The position numbers were made by a program, and so were the translations under genes. Shown here one piece after another: positions 22,340 through 34,459 of a stretch of 64,000 bases of DNA (position 1 is the stretch's first letter; each line of letters begins with the position of its first letter). The notes under the pieces are model-generated. The model was not told the DNA's origin. It searched no databases and saw nothing but the letters and a program-made list of their open reading frames with translations. This stretch comes from Aquarana catesbeiana. Taxonomy: Eukaryota; Chordata; Amphibia; Anura; Ranidae. Location of the stretch: assembly GCF_042186555.1 (NCBI RefSeq), contig NC_133329.1, positions 70,848,726-70,912,725 of the forward strand, in the 5' to 3' direction.

Positions 22340-23348
22340 TATATTCCAGCACTGCCTTAACCTGCCTCTTGGGCATGGAGTTCACCAGAGCTTCACAGGT
22401 TGCCACTGGAGTCCTCTTCCACTCCTCAATGATGACATCACGGAGCTGGTGGATGTTAGAGACCTTGCACTTCTCCACCTTCCATTCGAGGATGCCCCAC
22501 AGATGCTCAATAGGGTTTAGGTCTGGAGACATGCTTGACCAGTCCATCACCTTTACCCTCAGCTTCTTTAGCAAGGCAACGGTCATCTTGGAGGTGTGTT
22601 TGGGGTTGTTATCATGTTGGAATACTGCCCTGCGGCTCAGTCTCTGAATGGAGAGGATCATGCTCTGCTTCAGTATGTCACAGTACATGTTGGCATTCAT
22701 GGTTCCCTCAATGAACTGTAGCTCCCCAGTGTCGGCAGCACTCATGCAGCACCAGACCATGACACTCCCACCACCATGCTTGACTGTAAGCAAGACACAC
22801 TTGTCTTTGTACTCCTCACCTGGTTGCCTCCACACATGCTTAACACCATCTGAACCAAATAAGTTTATCTTGGTCTCATCAGACCACAGGACATGGTTCC
22901 AGTAATTCATGTCCTTAGTCTGCTTGTCTTCAGCAAACTGTTTGTGGGCTTTCTTGTACATCATCTTTAGAAGAGGCTTCCTTCTGGGACGACAGCCATG
23001 CAGACCAATTTGATGCAGTGTAGCGTATGATCTAAGCACTGACAGGCTGACCCCCCACCCCCACCCCCCTTCAACCTCTGCAGCAATGCTGGCAGCACTA
23101 ATATGTCTATTTCCCAAAGACAACCTCTGGATATGATGCTAAACACGTGCACTCAGCTTCTTTGGTGGACCATGGCGAGGCCTGTCTCGAGTGGAACCTG
23201 TCCTGTTAAACCACTGTATGGTCTTGGCCACCATGCTGCAGCTCAGTTTCAGGGTCTTGGCAATCTTCTTATATTCTAGGACTTCTTTAGGTAGAGCAGC
23301 AATTCTTATTTTCAGATCCTCAGAGAGTTCTTTGCCATGAGGTGCCAT
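22340..23348 (-). pseudogene. Tc1-like transposase, nearly complete, one frameshift
   Basis: 23348-23139 encodes the N-terminal HTH region (MAPHGKELSEDLKIRIAAL..., TGSTRDRPRHGPPKK). After a frame change near 23125-23140, one frame runs on to the hAT junction. It has the DDE core: LWSDETKINLFG (first Asp), AVFQHDNNPKHTS (second Asp) and SPDLNPIEHLW (Glu). The hAT inserted only a few codons before the natural end, after NGGH, so the frame continues into hAT sequence. Apart from that junction and the frameshift, the catalytic domain is intact, making this the least decayed Tc1 in the window. Confidence 0.9.
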
Positions 23349-23722
23349 GTTTAACTTCCAGTGACCAGTAAGAGAGTGAGAGCGATAACACCAAGTTTAA
23401 CACACCTGCTCCACATTCACACCTGAGACCTTGTAACACTAGCGAGTCACATGGCACCGGGGAGGGAAAATGGCTAATTGGGCCCAATTCGGACATTTTT
23501 ACTTAGGGTGTACTCACTTTTGTTGCCAGCAGTTTAGACATTAATGGCTGTCTGTTGGGTTATTTTGAGGGGACAGCAAATTTACAATGTTATACAAGCT
23601 GTACACTCACTACTTTAAATTGTAGGAAAGTGTCATTTCTTCAGTGTTGTCGCATGAAAAGATACAGTATAATAATATATTTACAAAAATGGGAGGCGTG
23701 TACTTACTTTTGTGAGATACTG

Positions 23723-24305
<583 letters not shown>

Positions 24306-25264
24306 TTAACCACTTCAATACTGGGCATTTTCACCCCCTTCCTGCCCAGGCCAATTTTCAGTTTTCAGCGCTGTAACGTTTTGAATGACAATTGCGTAGT
24401 CATGCAACACTGTACCCATACCCATGAATTTTTTTTTTCCCCACAAAGCTTTCTTTTGGTGGTATTTGATCACCTCTGCGGTTTTTATTTTTGTGCTATA
24501 AACAAAAGAAGAGCGATAAGTTTGAAAAAAAACACCAATATTTTTTACTTTTTGCTATAATAAATATCCCATTTTTAAAAAAAAAAAAAACATATTTTTT
24601 TCTCAGTTAGGCCGATATGTATTCTTCTACATATTTTTGGTAAAAAAAATCGCAATAAGCGTATATTGATTGGTTTGCGCAAAAGTTATAGCGTCTACAA
24701 AATAGGGATAGATTTATGGTATTTTAATTTTTTTTGTTTTTACTAGTAATGGTGGCGATCTACGATTTTTATCGTGACTTGGACATTGCGGCGGACATAT
24801 CGGACACTTTTGACACTATTTTGGGACCATTTACACAGCGATCAGAGCTATACAAATGCATTGATTACTGTATAAATGTCACTGGCAGGGAAGGAGTTTA
24901 CACTCCTTCCCTGCCAGGGGCGATCAAGGGGTTAAATGTGCTACATAGGGAGTAATTCTAACTGCGGGGGGGAGGGGACTGACTTGGGGAGGAGACCGAT
25001 CGGTGTCCCTATATACAAGGAACACACGATCAGTCTCCTCTCCCCTGACAGGACGTGGATCTGTGTGTTTACACACACAGATCCACGGTCCTGCTCTGTA
25101 ACGAGCGATCGTGAGCGCCCGGCGGACATCGTGGGCTCCAGGCACTCGCATCGGCTCCTCTGTGACGCGGCAGGCACGCGCGAGCCCCCAATACTGCCGG
25201 CAAGCCGAGGACTTCATATGATGCCCGCCCAGGATGGGAGATCCCATATAGCGCCGCTTTAACC
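24306..25264. mobile_element. Second copy of the TTAACCACTTCA dispersed repeat
   Basis: Shares GACAATTGCGTAGTCATGC, AAGCTTTCTTTTGGTGG and TTTGCTATAATAAATATCCC with 12393-13365. It contains a perfect small hairpin GGCAGGGAAGGAGT/ACTCCTTCCCTGCC (24886-24917). The right limit is approximate. Confidence 0.7.
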
Positions 25265-27588
25265 GTCGTTTTAGCGGCACTATTCGACCGCTACCGGGGC
25301 GGTTTTAACCCCCGCTAGCGGCCAAAAAAGGGTTAAAACGCTGCAGCGGTGATTTGCTGGCGGGTTTGCCCCATTGTTTTCAATAGGAAGGGGCGCTTTA
25401 GGAGCAGTAAATACACCGCTCCTACAGCGCTCCAAAGATGCGACTTGCAGGACTTTTTTGGACCGCCCTGCAAGCGCACCGCTCCAGTGTGAAAGCCCTC
25501 GCCTGCAAAGCGCCTCAGTGTGAAAGCACCCTAACATGGGCAAAAGTTATACAACAAATAACTGTGCAGTCTATGGGAACTGATTTGTTAATTTTGCTAG
25601 TCCCCACTTGGCTGGCTTATCTTCTAGTTATTGGCCTTAAAATAGATATGGGAGCCCAGGTCCCACCCTAAGGTACATATTTTAATGTCACCAATTTGGA
25701 CAACCCCAAAAACGAAATAAGAAGTGCCTTTAAAAATGCAAAATTGCTTAAAAGCTAGCAACTTGGGGGGGGGGGGGGGGCTTACTCTGCCTGTAAAGTG
25801 GTGCATCTGTAGCATGTATCCAAAATGCTGCTTCAAAGATGTACGCCTTTAGAGAAAAGTTACAAAACTACATTGCAGCTGCAAGATTTTAACACAAAAC
25901 AAAAAATAGCCTGCCCCCCCTCAATACATACAGGACCATTTGGGTTTGTTAAGGCTTAAAATGAGAACCCCCATGTGAAAAAAATCCCACCCCAAATGAA
26001 AAAAATATTGTACCCCTCCCAAACATTAACAAACCCCTAGCCAAACACACAGCAAGCCAGGGAGGTGGATGCTTGGGGGCAGGAGGGGCTCGGGCATCCC
26101 AAAAGTCAACCACCTTGTTCCCATATTCAGGCTGGGGTTGTGGGGGGCTGCAGACAGGGGGCTTTACGGAATGTGGAAAGCCCCTTTAAACTAGTGGGTA
26201 CAAGGTGCTTTGTGGTTGGTATTGGGCTGAGCCCAACATGCCCCAAAGGCAGCCAGCTATGTTGAGTGCATGTGGCCTTGTATGGTTCGGGAGGGGGTTG
26301 GGCGATCGCTCTTCTTGCCCCCTTCCTAGCTGGCCTTGTTGTATGCTCTGGAAAAGGATGTGGTTTGGATTGGTGAAGACAGCTCACAGCCTTTTGAGAA
26401 TGGAGTGTGGAGTTCCCCTTTAAAAGCAAAATCTAGCCCATGGAAATCCAAGGGGTTAGAGGGGGGGGGAGACAAGAGCACTGGAGAATGAAGTGTGAAG
26501 TTCCCCTTTAAAAGCAACAAATAGCCCAAAGAAAACATATGCTTTACAGGGGGAAGGTTAAATGCCCTTTTAGGAGGAGCTAGAGGAGCGAGAGTCTTTT
26601 TACATAATTTTAACAAGGGACATGTCACATGTTGGCAACGTAACACGCTAACATGACCTGTGTGCAAATATCCTTAAAAAAAAATACATAAAAAGTGAAC
26701 CAGCTTAAAATTTTTTTTTTAAAAAATGTCAAGTTTAGAGGTTCGCCCATTCAACCCATGCAATTGCATTTACGTTGCTTGACATTTACTAAGATTTTAG
26801 CCGCGCAGTGAACAAACGCATTTGAACGAGCGCAAGAGCCGCTTGCGCATGCGCACTGCTTACATTGACCTCACGCAGTTCTAAACGTACTTGCAGGCAC
26901 AGTAGGCTTGTTCTGAAAAAGTTACTTGCTCATTCTATTTTGGGCATATTTGTTACTTGGGCAGTTGTTCCTATACTTCCTCACATCAACCCATAATATT
27001 GGCACCTCCATCTTCTGTTAATATTGAATTGAAGATGCCGTGCGCCATTTCCATAGTGGCGCTCAGATTTCATTCTCCCGTGCGCCGAGATCGCTATAGT
27101 AAATGGGGGATTCGAGCTCTGTTACCGGCGCACCATTTTGTAAATATGAAAATGTGCGTTGCACCTCGCCATGCGCCACTACTGATGGCGCACGGCTTTC
27201 GTAAATCAGGCCCAGTGTCTCCACATTGATTATACGATTAAATGTGGCCCTCGTCCGCCGTCTCGTCTCCAGGGGCATATTTATTATTTAGGCTCTGCCT
27301 CCTGAAAACTTGCCTCTCCTTCTCCATCTCCACACTGTCTCCACATAAAACTGACATGTGGTCCTCGTCCAAATTTTTGTTTCCATGAGGATATTTCTTT
27401 AGGCTCTGCTTACTGCAAACTTCCCTCTCCATCCCCATAGTATCTCCACATAAAACTGACATATGGCCCTCGTCCGCCGTGGTGTGTGCACTTGCATTTG
27501 TATTATTTGGGCTTCTGCTGGAAGCATCCAGCTCCTTCTGCCAGGCCGCCACAGACTCTTGAGTCTCTCGACGGGGCTCTGACACATG
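25265..27588. other. Intron sequence with short repeat fragments
   Basis: 25265-25540 is a MITE-like unit (TTTAGCGGCACTATT... AGTGTGAAAGCACCCTAAC) with a repeated GTGTGAAAGC motif. At 26390-26530 the phrase GGAGTTCCCCTTTAAAAGCA recurs in two diverged copies ~90 bp apart. 26720-27235 looks like decayed repeat. No gene signal. Confidence 0.4.
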
Positions 27589-28546
27589 CATAGTTGCCAA
27601 CATTGTAAAAAAAAAATGTGGGACACTTTTGTGGCTGTAGGCGGAGCCGTACAATAATTAGGGGGCGGGGCATTAGTTTGTAGGCCGCCCCTCACACCAG
27701 GTGTCCCCGGCGGAGCCCCCCTCACACCAGGTGTCCCCGGCGGAGCCCCCCTCACACCAGGTGTCCCCGGCGGAGCCCCCCCTCACTCCAGGAGTCCCCG
27801 GCGGAGCCCCCCCTCACTCCAGGAGTCCCCGGCGGAGCCCCCCTCACTCCAGGAGTCCCCGGCGGAGCCCCCCCTCACTCCAGGAGTCCCCGGCGGAGCC
27901 CCCCCTCACTCCAGGAGTCCCCGGCGGAGCCCCCCCTCACTCCAGGAGTCCCCGGCGGAGCCGCCCCCTCGCACTAGGTGTCCCCGGCGGAGCCCCCCCC
28001 TCGCACTAGGTGTCCCCGGCGGAGCCCCCCCTCACACCAGGAGTCCCCGGCGGAGCCCCCCCTCACACCAGGAGTCCCCGGCGGAGCCCCCCCTCACACC
28101 AGGAGTCCCCGGCGGAGCCCCCCCTCACACCAGGAGTCCCCGGCGGTGCCGCCCCTCACACCAGGTGTCCCAGGCGGAGCCCCCCCTTACATCAGATTCC
28201 CACAGCGGTGCGCCCCCCCTACCTCAGGTGTCCTAGTGTGTCCGCCGGCCGCATGGCTAGAACCCCCGCCCCTTTCCATAACAGACTGGCAGCGGGGCGG
28301 GGGGTAGGCGGGGCGAGGCGGAGCAGGGCGGAGGGTGGGCAGCAACGCAGAAGCGCCATCTAGCCCCCCCAGCCGTCTTCCTAAACTTCTTTAAGATGGT
28401 GGCTGTCTCCGCCGTCCGCGGACCTCTAGCGGCGGCGAATATCGAGAACCAGATTTCTCGGGACATTTTCCAGGACACCACAAATTCGAGAATGGAGTCT
28501 AAGTCCTGGGAATGTCCCGGGAAATCCGGGACAGTTGGCAACTATG
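27589..28546. mobile_element. TIR element with internal 32-bp minisatellite
   Basis: The ends CATAGTTGCCAAC and GTTGGCAACTATG are perfect inverted repeats flanked by the direct repeat CACATG (27583-27588, 28547-28552). GGGACA motifs occur near both ends. The interior is a minisatellite plus ~350 bp of unique noncoding DNA. The superfamily is open. Confidence 0.82.
27690..28195. repeat. ~32-bp minisatellite
   Basis: About 16 copies of CTCACACCAGGTGTCCCCGG plus CGGAGCCCCC, in blocks of ACACCAGGTGT, ACTCCAGGAGT and GCACTAGGTGT variants. Open Pro/Ser-rich frames are artefacts. Confidence 0.95.
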
Positions 28547-30320
28547 CACATGTGTCTCTTCTGCCATGTTGTCACCACGAACAGCGCCAGGCAAAGAGGA
28601 AGAGGCGTGGTTTGATTGTCAGAAGGCGGGGACAGAAAAGAATATTCGTAAAAAGAACCACACGGATCTTTCATTTACAAACGAAAACATGTTCCGTAAG
28701 AATAGGCGAGCAGGCTGATTTTGTAAGGGAAGTGACGTTTAGTCACGGCCATCTTGGCACACTCTGCACCCGGCCACATTAATTAAGCATACTGTTAGAA
28801 GACCAGAAGCGGACATCTTATTACACCCACAAAGTCTTCCCTTTCAATCACAGTGACACTTGTTTTTAGCAGTAAACTTAACTGATATATTGAAATAAAC
28901 TATTTAAACTTAGAAGTCAGTGACTTCAAGTCTGATCTTGAATTTGAAAAGCATGAGCAAGCCTGAACACGTTTGTGAATCTGACAGAACACAACTGCTT
29001 TCAAGCACCATACTAACGATCTGAAAATCGGCACATCGTTAGTTTGTCGGAAAAAACTGCAATTCTGATTTTCGTATCGTGTGCATGGGCCTTAAGAAGT
29101 AAGAACACAATACACAGTCTTTGATCTCACCAAAATGTTTACAAATTGATTTTGAATTTTCTAATGGAATTCGATATAAAATTCAATTCAAACTGCATTT
29201 CTAAATAGCAATGAATTTTGGTTCGTTATTTGTCTATTCGGAATATTCGTAATTGTTCCTCAGGTGTAAAATTTGTTGTAGGAAATGTATCCAAATTAAC
29301 GATTTTCGGTAATTCAGAACGAAACAAATCGCACATGTCTAATATTTTGAAAACTTAATTTGACGTAAGGGGGATTTACATTGACCATCATGTTATAGGG
29401 GATTTTACCCCCATCACCAATATAAAGAACGATTTCTACACTGTCCACCAGTGTAATGGGTAATTTCTACACTTTCTACACTTACAACCAATCTAAGGGG
29501 GCACCCTACACTGATCTCCAATGTAACTGGGACAAGCACGGTAACAGGTGTATTTACAGTAAACTCCCCCATCTCTCTGCATTCTTATCTCTCTCTCAGT
29601 ACATCTCTGCCCCCAAACTCTTCCTCTGCTAACCTCTGCCCCCCAAACCCTCCACTTCTAGCCTCTGCACCCCAAATCCCACCTCTGCTAACCTCTGCCC
29701 CACAAATCCTTCCTCTACTAAACCTCTGCCTCCCAACCTCTCCTCTACTAACCTGTCCCCGCAAACGTCTACTCTGCTAACTTCTGCACTCCAACTTCCC
29801 ATTTAAATCTGCACCTCCAACCCCCTTCCTTGTTTACCTCTACATGCCCCTATGCTCACCTTTGCAAACAAACCCCTCCCCCTGCTTATCTTTGTACCCC
29901 TTTGTGATTCCTTCGCTGTTTACTTCTTCACCCTACCTGTTTATCCTTTGCTTCTCAAGCAATAACTATTTTACTCTACTCACCTCTGATGCATGTGCAG
30001 TCTGGTGGCAGACTTAGTGGGCTTACAGAGGAGGGGGCGTGATTTGCACATGAATCATGGCAGGTTGCTGACCTCATTTGCATATATATACACGCATGAT
30101 TTACAACCCTGGGGGGGTTTATTGCATACCAATGCCTTGCGTTTCTCTCCCTCTAGCAGCTGGAAGCTAGTAGGAGGGGGAGAAACAGGCTTTTAGCTGC
30201 AGAGAGCTGCACAGGCCAGGGTTCTGCTGCCGAACTGATCCCTCCCGGCCTGGGCCCCTCTGTGTGCCGGGCCCCCTACAATAGGACTGGTGCCCCCCCC
30301 CCCCCCCCCCCCATCAGCGT
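28547..30320. other. Intron sequence with old repeat fragments
   Basis: 29190-29345 (GAACGAAACAAATC... GCACATGTCTAAT) looks like the inverted end of the TTAGACATGTGC repeat at 54444 and 59056. 29570-29900 is a degenerate CCTCTGCCCCCCAAACCC-type tandem array. No gene signal. Confidence 0.45.
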
Positions 30321-30539
30321 CCCTGCATGTTTTGCTTGGGGATCAAATACTTATGGTACTCACTGAACTGCATCTCACTTTTTGACATTTGTATCATGTG
30401 TTTTTTCTGGATTTTTGGTTGATATTCTATCTCTATCATTTAAAATACACCTCTGATAAAAATTATAGACCCTTTATTTCTTTGTAAGTGGGCAAACTTA
30501 CAAAATCTGCAGGGGATCAAATAATTATTTTCCCCACTG
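30321..30539. mobile_element. Tc1-type terminal fragment
   Basis: GGGGATCAAATACTTAT and GGGGATCAAATAATTATTTT bracket AT-rich sequence, and the stretch ends CCCCACTG followed by TA. These are the subterminal and terminal motifs of a Tc1-like element. No transposase remains. Confidence 0.55.
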
Positions 30540-31300
30540 TAAGCCTTCAAAATTGGGACTTTTGATTTTTCAAATTCGGGTCCCATAGACTTCAATGGAG
30601 TTCAGGGTTCAGGGCTGAACTTTTTCGATGTTTGAGAGTTATGGAGCGAACCGTACCAGGGGGTGTTTAGCCCAACTGTATGTGAAAGGAGACTGAAGGA
30701 TTGAGTTGAAGAATAGAGGGATATATTTATGTGTTATCAGTATAGAGATGGTATTGGAAGCCATGTGAAGTGGTCAATGAGGGTTGCTAACCGTTCTTAA
30801 ATTTGCAGACAGCTTGTAAAGATCAATGGTTTTTACAACTGTCCGTAAATGTCTGTTATGGACATTTTTTGTCCATGTAAACCAGGGTCTTTTGGTGTAC
30901 TGGCAGACCTCTCCACCAAAAGACACTAGGAGCATTGGGCAGGTGTCGGCTGCGGAAGGAGCAGGTGGCATTTTTTGCCTAAGTTGTTCCTATAGTCCCA
31001 GCTACAGCCCTGTCATGGCAGAGTGGTGTGTCCTCTGCCTCTCCCCGCTTGCACAGCTTCACTTGCTGGGAGTCCGGGGCCCCCGCCCCCGCTGGCTACC
31101 ATCCACTTCCTCGCCTCCTGTCCCTTCCTGAGCCCCACTGTGTCCAATACTCCAATCCCTTCACCATACTGCCACCCTGTGCCCACACTGCCAGGCCATG
31201 ACCAGAGCGGCACCTGCCCACTGTGGAGGAGGGGAGAGCCAGAGCGAGCTCAGCTCAGGTGAGACCACATGATACGGGGCACACAACAGGCACCTTACCA
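30540..31300. other. Intron sequence, nothing recognised
   Basis: 30590-30680 (GAGCGAACCGTACCAGGGGG) resembles the end of the TAGGGATGAGC-type element. The rest is unassigned. Confidence 0.35.
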
Positions 31301-31575
31301 CATACAGGGATTGCCACCTCCAGTCCAGGCCCCCCCCCCCAATAGAGAGACTGCCACCTTGAGTCCAGGGACCACTTCATAGAGGGATTGCCACCTCTAG
31401 TTCAGTGACCCCTTAATAGAGATACTGCCACCTTAAGTCCAGAGGCCCCTCCATAGAGAGACTGCCACCTCAATCCCTGGGGCCCCTCCATAGAGAGACT
31501 GCCACCTCAACCCCTGGGACCCCTCCATAGAGAGACTGTCACCTCAATCCCTGGAGCCCCTCAAATGGGATAGAT
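31301..31575. repeat. ~40-bp tandem repeat
   Basis: Roughly seven copies of ATAGAGAGACTGCCACCTCA plus a CCCTGGGGCCCCTCC-like segment. Confidence 0.85.
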
Positions 31576-32770
31576 ATTACATTCTCTAGTAGTCCATGGG
31601 TCCCTCACATGGAGAGAGAGGTAGGTGGTCAGAGGGTGGTTCTATTTAATGGTCCTCTTTTAAGCTACAGCCATTGTTAGATGCAGTCTGGCTGTGGCTA
31701 TTGCTCCCCGTGGCATGCGGAGAAAAACTTGTTTTTTAGCTATATTGACTGTTTAAGAGTAAACCAGGAAAATTTGTTGGGTATTGTGAGTGTTTCCATA
31801 GCATGCGGTTGAGGCGTGGTAGTGTGGCATTTACAGGGTTGAATCAGGCAGTAAGGAGATGACATATTGCCTCTTCACTGCCTGTCATAGGGAACCACAA
31901 GTGTGAATGAGCCCTAAATGTCAAAGCTAAAGGAACTATAAAAGGTAAATGTATGAAGTGTTGTGTTTACCAGTAAGAATAAGAAAAATGCTTTACCTTA
32001 ACCAGTTGTTGACTGCCCTATAACACATTTATTGCTACAGGGCGGCCGTGCTGCACTGGATCATGTGTATATATACGTGATCCTGCATTTCCGGATATCG
32101 GATGCAAGTGCATGCTGCCGGAGGCTCGCTCCCGCTGTGATTCAATGTCTGCCGGGACCTGCTGATCATTCAGTACACAGGCAGAACAGCGGTCTGCCTA
32201 TATAAACGAGGCACATTTTTGTTCTGTCAGTAAGGAAGGCATTGATCCTGTGTTCCTGCAAAGCAGGGACATGGATCTATGCCTTCCACTAGTACAAGCA
32301 CCTCCCCCACTACAGTAAAACACTAGGTAGGCACACATTTAACCCTTTGATCACCCCTGATGTTAACCCCTTCCCTGCCAGTGTCATTAGTAAGTGACAG
32401 TGCATTATTTTAGCACCGATCACTGTATTAGTGTCACTGGTCCCCAAAAAAGTGTAAAAAGTGTCAGTTAGATGTCTAATTTGTCTGCCACAATATTACA
32501 GTCCCGCTATAGGTCGCTGATTGCCACCATCACTAGTAAAAAAAAATTAAAGTTCCATAAATATATACCATAGTATACCATCAGCTATGATGCATGTATG
32601 GTCAGTTTCTTGTTTGTAAAAGTATCTTGGCAATGTTGATAGTTAAGGGCAGATACGTTCAAGCATCAATGTCTTTTATTCTCATCGCACAAGAATTCTC
32701 ACCTTGTTAGGGTAAATTGTTTCTAAACAATAGATACCAATTTTATAAACCGTATCTGTGTTCTCTGCAG
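31576..32770. other. Intron sequence with a dispersed-repeat fragment
   Basis: 32005-32560 carries motifs of the frog dispersed repeats (TTAACCCCTTCCCTGCCAG, GATCACTGTATTAGTGTCAC, CACCATCACTAGTAAA). The last ~200 bp run into the Ig exon acceptor. Confidence 0.45.
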
Positions 32771-33070
32771 CCAGACCTCTAATCTCCATAGTTAGCACAA
32801 AGGTCCAGAGAAATACAAAGAACACCCTGACCTGTAAGGCCACTGGATTCTTCCCACCGCAGATCAAAATAATGTGGTACAGAGATGGAGAGGTCCTAAA
32901 GAACCAGTTCATGGAAAAGCCACAAGAGTATGGAACTGGAACCTACCAAGTCACCAGCACTGTGACAATCACACCGACTAATGATGACCAGAACCATATT
33001 TTCTCCTGTAGAGTCAAACATGACTCTCTGCAAGAACCTCTGCAGAAGGACCACCAGCTCATCTATGAAG
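32771..33070 (+). CDS. Exon: second (membrane-proximal) C1-set Ig domain
   Basis: A 300-bp exon between TTCTCTGCAG and GTAATG, phase 1 at both ends. It encodes ~100 residues with a complete C1 signature: B-strand Cys in NTLTCKATGFFP, C-strand Trp in IKIMWYRDGE, TSTVTITPTNDDQNH, and F-strand HIFSCRVKHDSL. Unlike the first C1 domain, both disulfide cysteines are present. The two C1 exons are clearly related (VTITPT, IFSCRV-H-SL). The transmembrane exon follows after only 105 bp, which ties this exon firmly to it. The domain would connect the ectodomain to the membrane of an NCR3LG1-like or SIRP-like receptor. Confidence 0.9.
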
Positions 33071-33175
33071 GTAATGATCAACTTGTGCCAGGTTTCTGAT
33101 GTAATTCCTCCATGGATGCTGTGCTAGGAAAACCTTTTCTCTTCTTTAACCACTTGTGTCTTTTTTTTTCCATAG

Positions 33176-33283
33176 AAACATCACATTTTTTGGTCATTTT
33201 GATCTGTAGTATTGTGGGGGCTCTGCTTATAATTGCTGTAGTTGTGACCTTGTGTTGCTGGAAACATAAACGCAAGAGATCAG
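33176..33283 (+). CDS. Exon: transmembrane segment of the Ig receptor
   Basis: A 108-bp exon after TTTTCCATAG and before GTAAGG, entering and leaving in phase 1. It encodes about five extracellular residues (ETSHF), a hydrophobic helix of ~24 residues (LVILICSIVGALLIIAVVV...) and a basic stop-transfer end WKHKRKRSG. No charged residue lies inside the helix, so there is no obvious site for pairing with an ITAM adaptor. The clean phase and 105-bp spacing make it the natural successor of the preceding C1 exon. Confidence 0.88.
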
Positions 33284-34459
33284 GTAAGGCATTCACATTG
33301 AAATGAATGAAAGAAAATAGATGCAAGTCTAAAAGAGCAAAACATGCAATCTCATGGATTTAAAGTGTTTTTGTGTTTGTTTTGGATGGAGTTAAAACGG
33401 AAAAGAAGTCTTGTTCTGTTTCTACTGCCCTCCAGAGCTCTGTCAGAAAGAACCAAAGTTCTTTTGGAACCAAACCCCTTGGTCCCATTTTGCTTTCCAG
33501 GCATCCCTCACTTTGGACAGATGTGTAGGCCTTTAAAATATTTGCAATACTACTAAAAGTATTACGCTACACTAAACCTTTCACACAAATATTTTTATTA
33601 TCACACTTCATTCTTTATTTACTAATTCCTAATGGACTACATAACTCGGGGTGTGGCAGGGTATGACGCCTTTGCCTACACACTTTGTGCTAAAGGGTGT
33701 CTCTCTTTCCCATAACCAAAAGTTGTAAAGTATGTACATGGAGCAAAATGTAAGTTTTTTTCTTGTTGGTTTCCTGGTTTGGAGACCAATGGGAGCAGCA
33801 GAAAGATCAAATATCTCAACAGAAAAGAATTCTAAATACCATGTTAGAGGAGGTCAGGAGGTAATTTGGGGCAAAGTTGGAAACAACAAAATGACCCCTT
33901 GGTGTAATGTTTGAAAACAACATGATGCAAGCTGAAATGTTCCTGCAGTTTAGAAAAAAACATGATGCAAGCTGAAATGTTCCTGCAGTTTAGAAAAAAA
34001 CATAACAGGTTCTTCAAGGGGCACCATTTAGGATATGAATTCCTTTTTTTATTTTGCACGTCTCACTTGTGCTTTTCTCCACATATCCGTGCAGGCCAAG
34101 CTGCTGATTGGGACTAACTATTACACTGGCAGGGATACTGAGGTAGTTGCAGCAAGTTTTTTTTTTTAAATATATGGTCACCATTGTAAATCCCTCCCCC
34201 AGCAGTGTTATAGTTTATTCCAACCCCTGTCACAGTCTCCTTTTCTGGTAGGAACCCTAAGGGAAGATCAAGTCCTCTTATTTTTACAGTTAGCCTCCAG
34301 CTGATGGGGATCCTGGGCAGAGAAAGCAAGTAGCACACAAGGATCTCACAAAGGGTCTTCTTGGGGTTCCGGGGTTCCCTGTGCCATAACTGAATGCAAT
34401 ATCTTCTTCATTATAAGAACTAATATTGTGAATTATGTAACTAAAAGGCAGAGGAATAT
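33284..34459. other. Intron sequence
   Basis: Contains two direct copies of a ~50-bp unit starting AACATGATGCAAGCTGAAAT (33918-34001). Otherwise no gene signal. Confidence 0.45.

Larger units (their letters stand above)
18488..23722 (-). mobile_element. Tc1-like transposon split by a hAT element
   Basis: The left end reads CATACACTCACAAAAGTGAA and the right end is the inverted ACTTTTGTGAGATACTG. About 200 bp of subterminal sequence, including GCTGTACACTCACTAC and TTAATGGCTGTCTGTTG-type motifs, is mirrored. Removing the hAT (18750-22328) and one 8-bp target copy leaves ~1.65 kb, normal for Tc1. Both ends lie in TG/TA microsatellite. Confidence 0.88.

Noticed and set aside
27701..28363. Pro/Ser/Arg-rich collagen-like frames
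   Set aside because: Produced by the 32-bp minisatellite; several frames are open at once.
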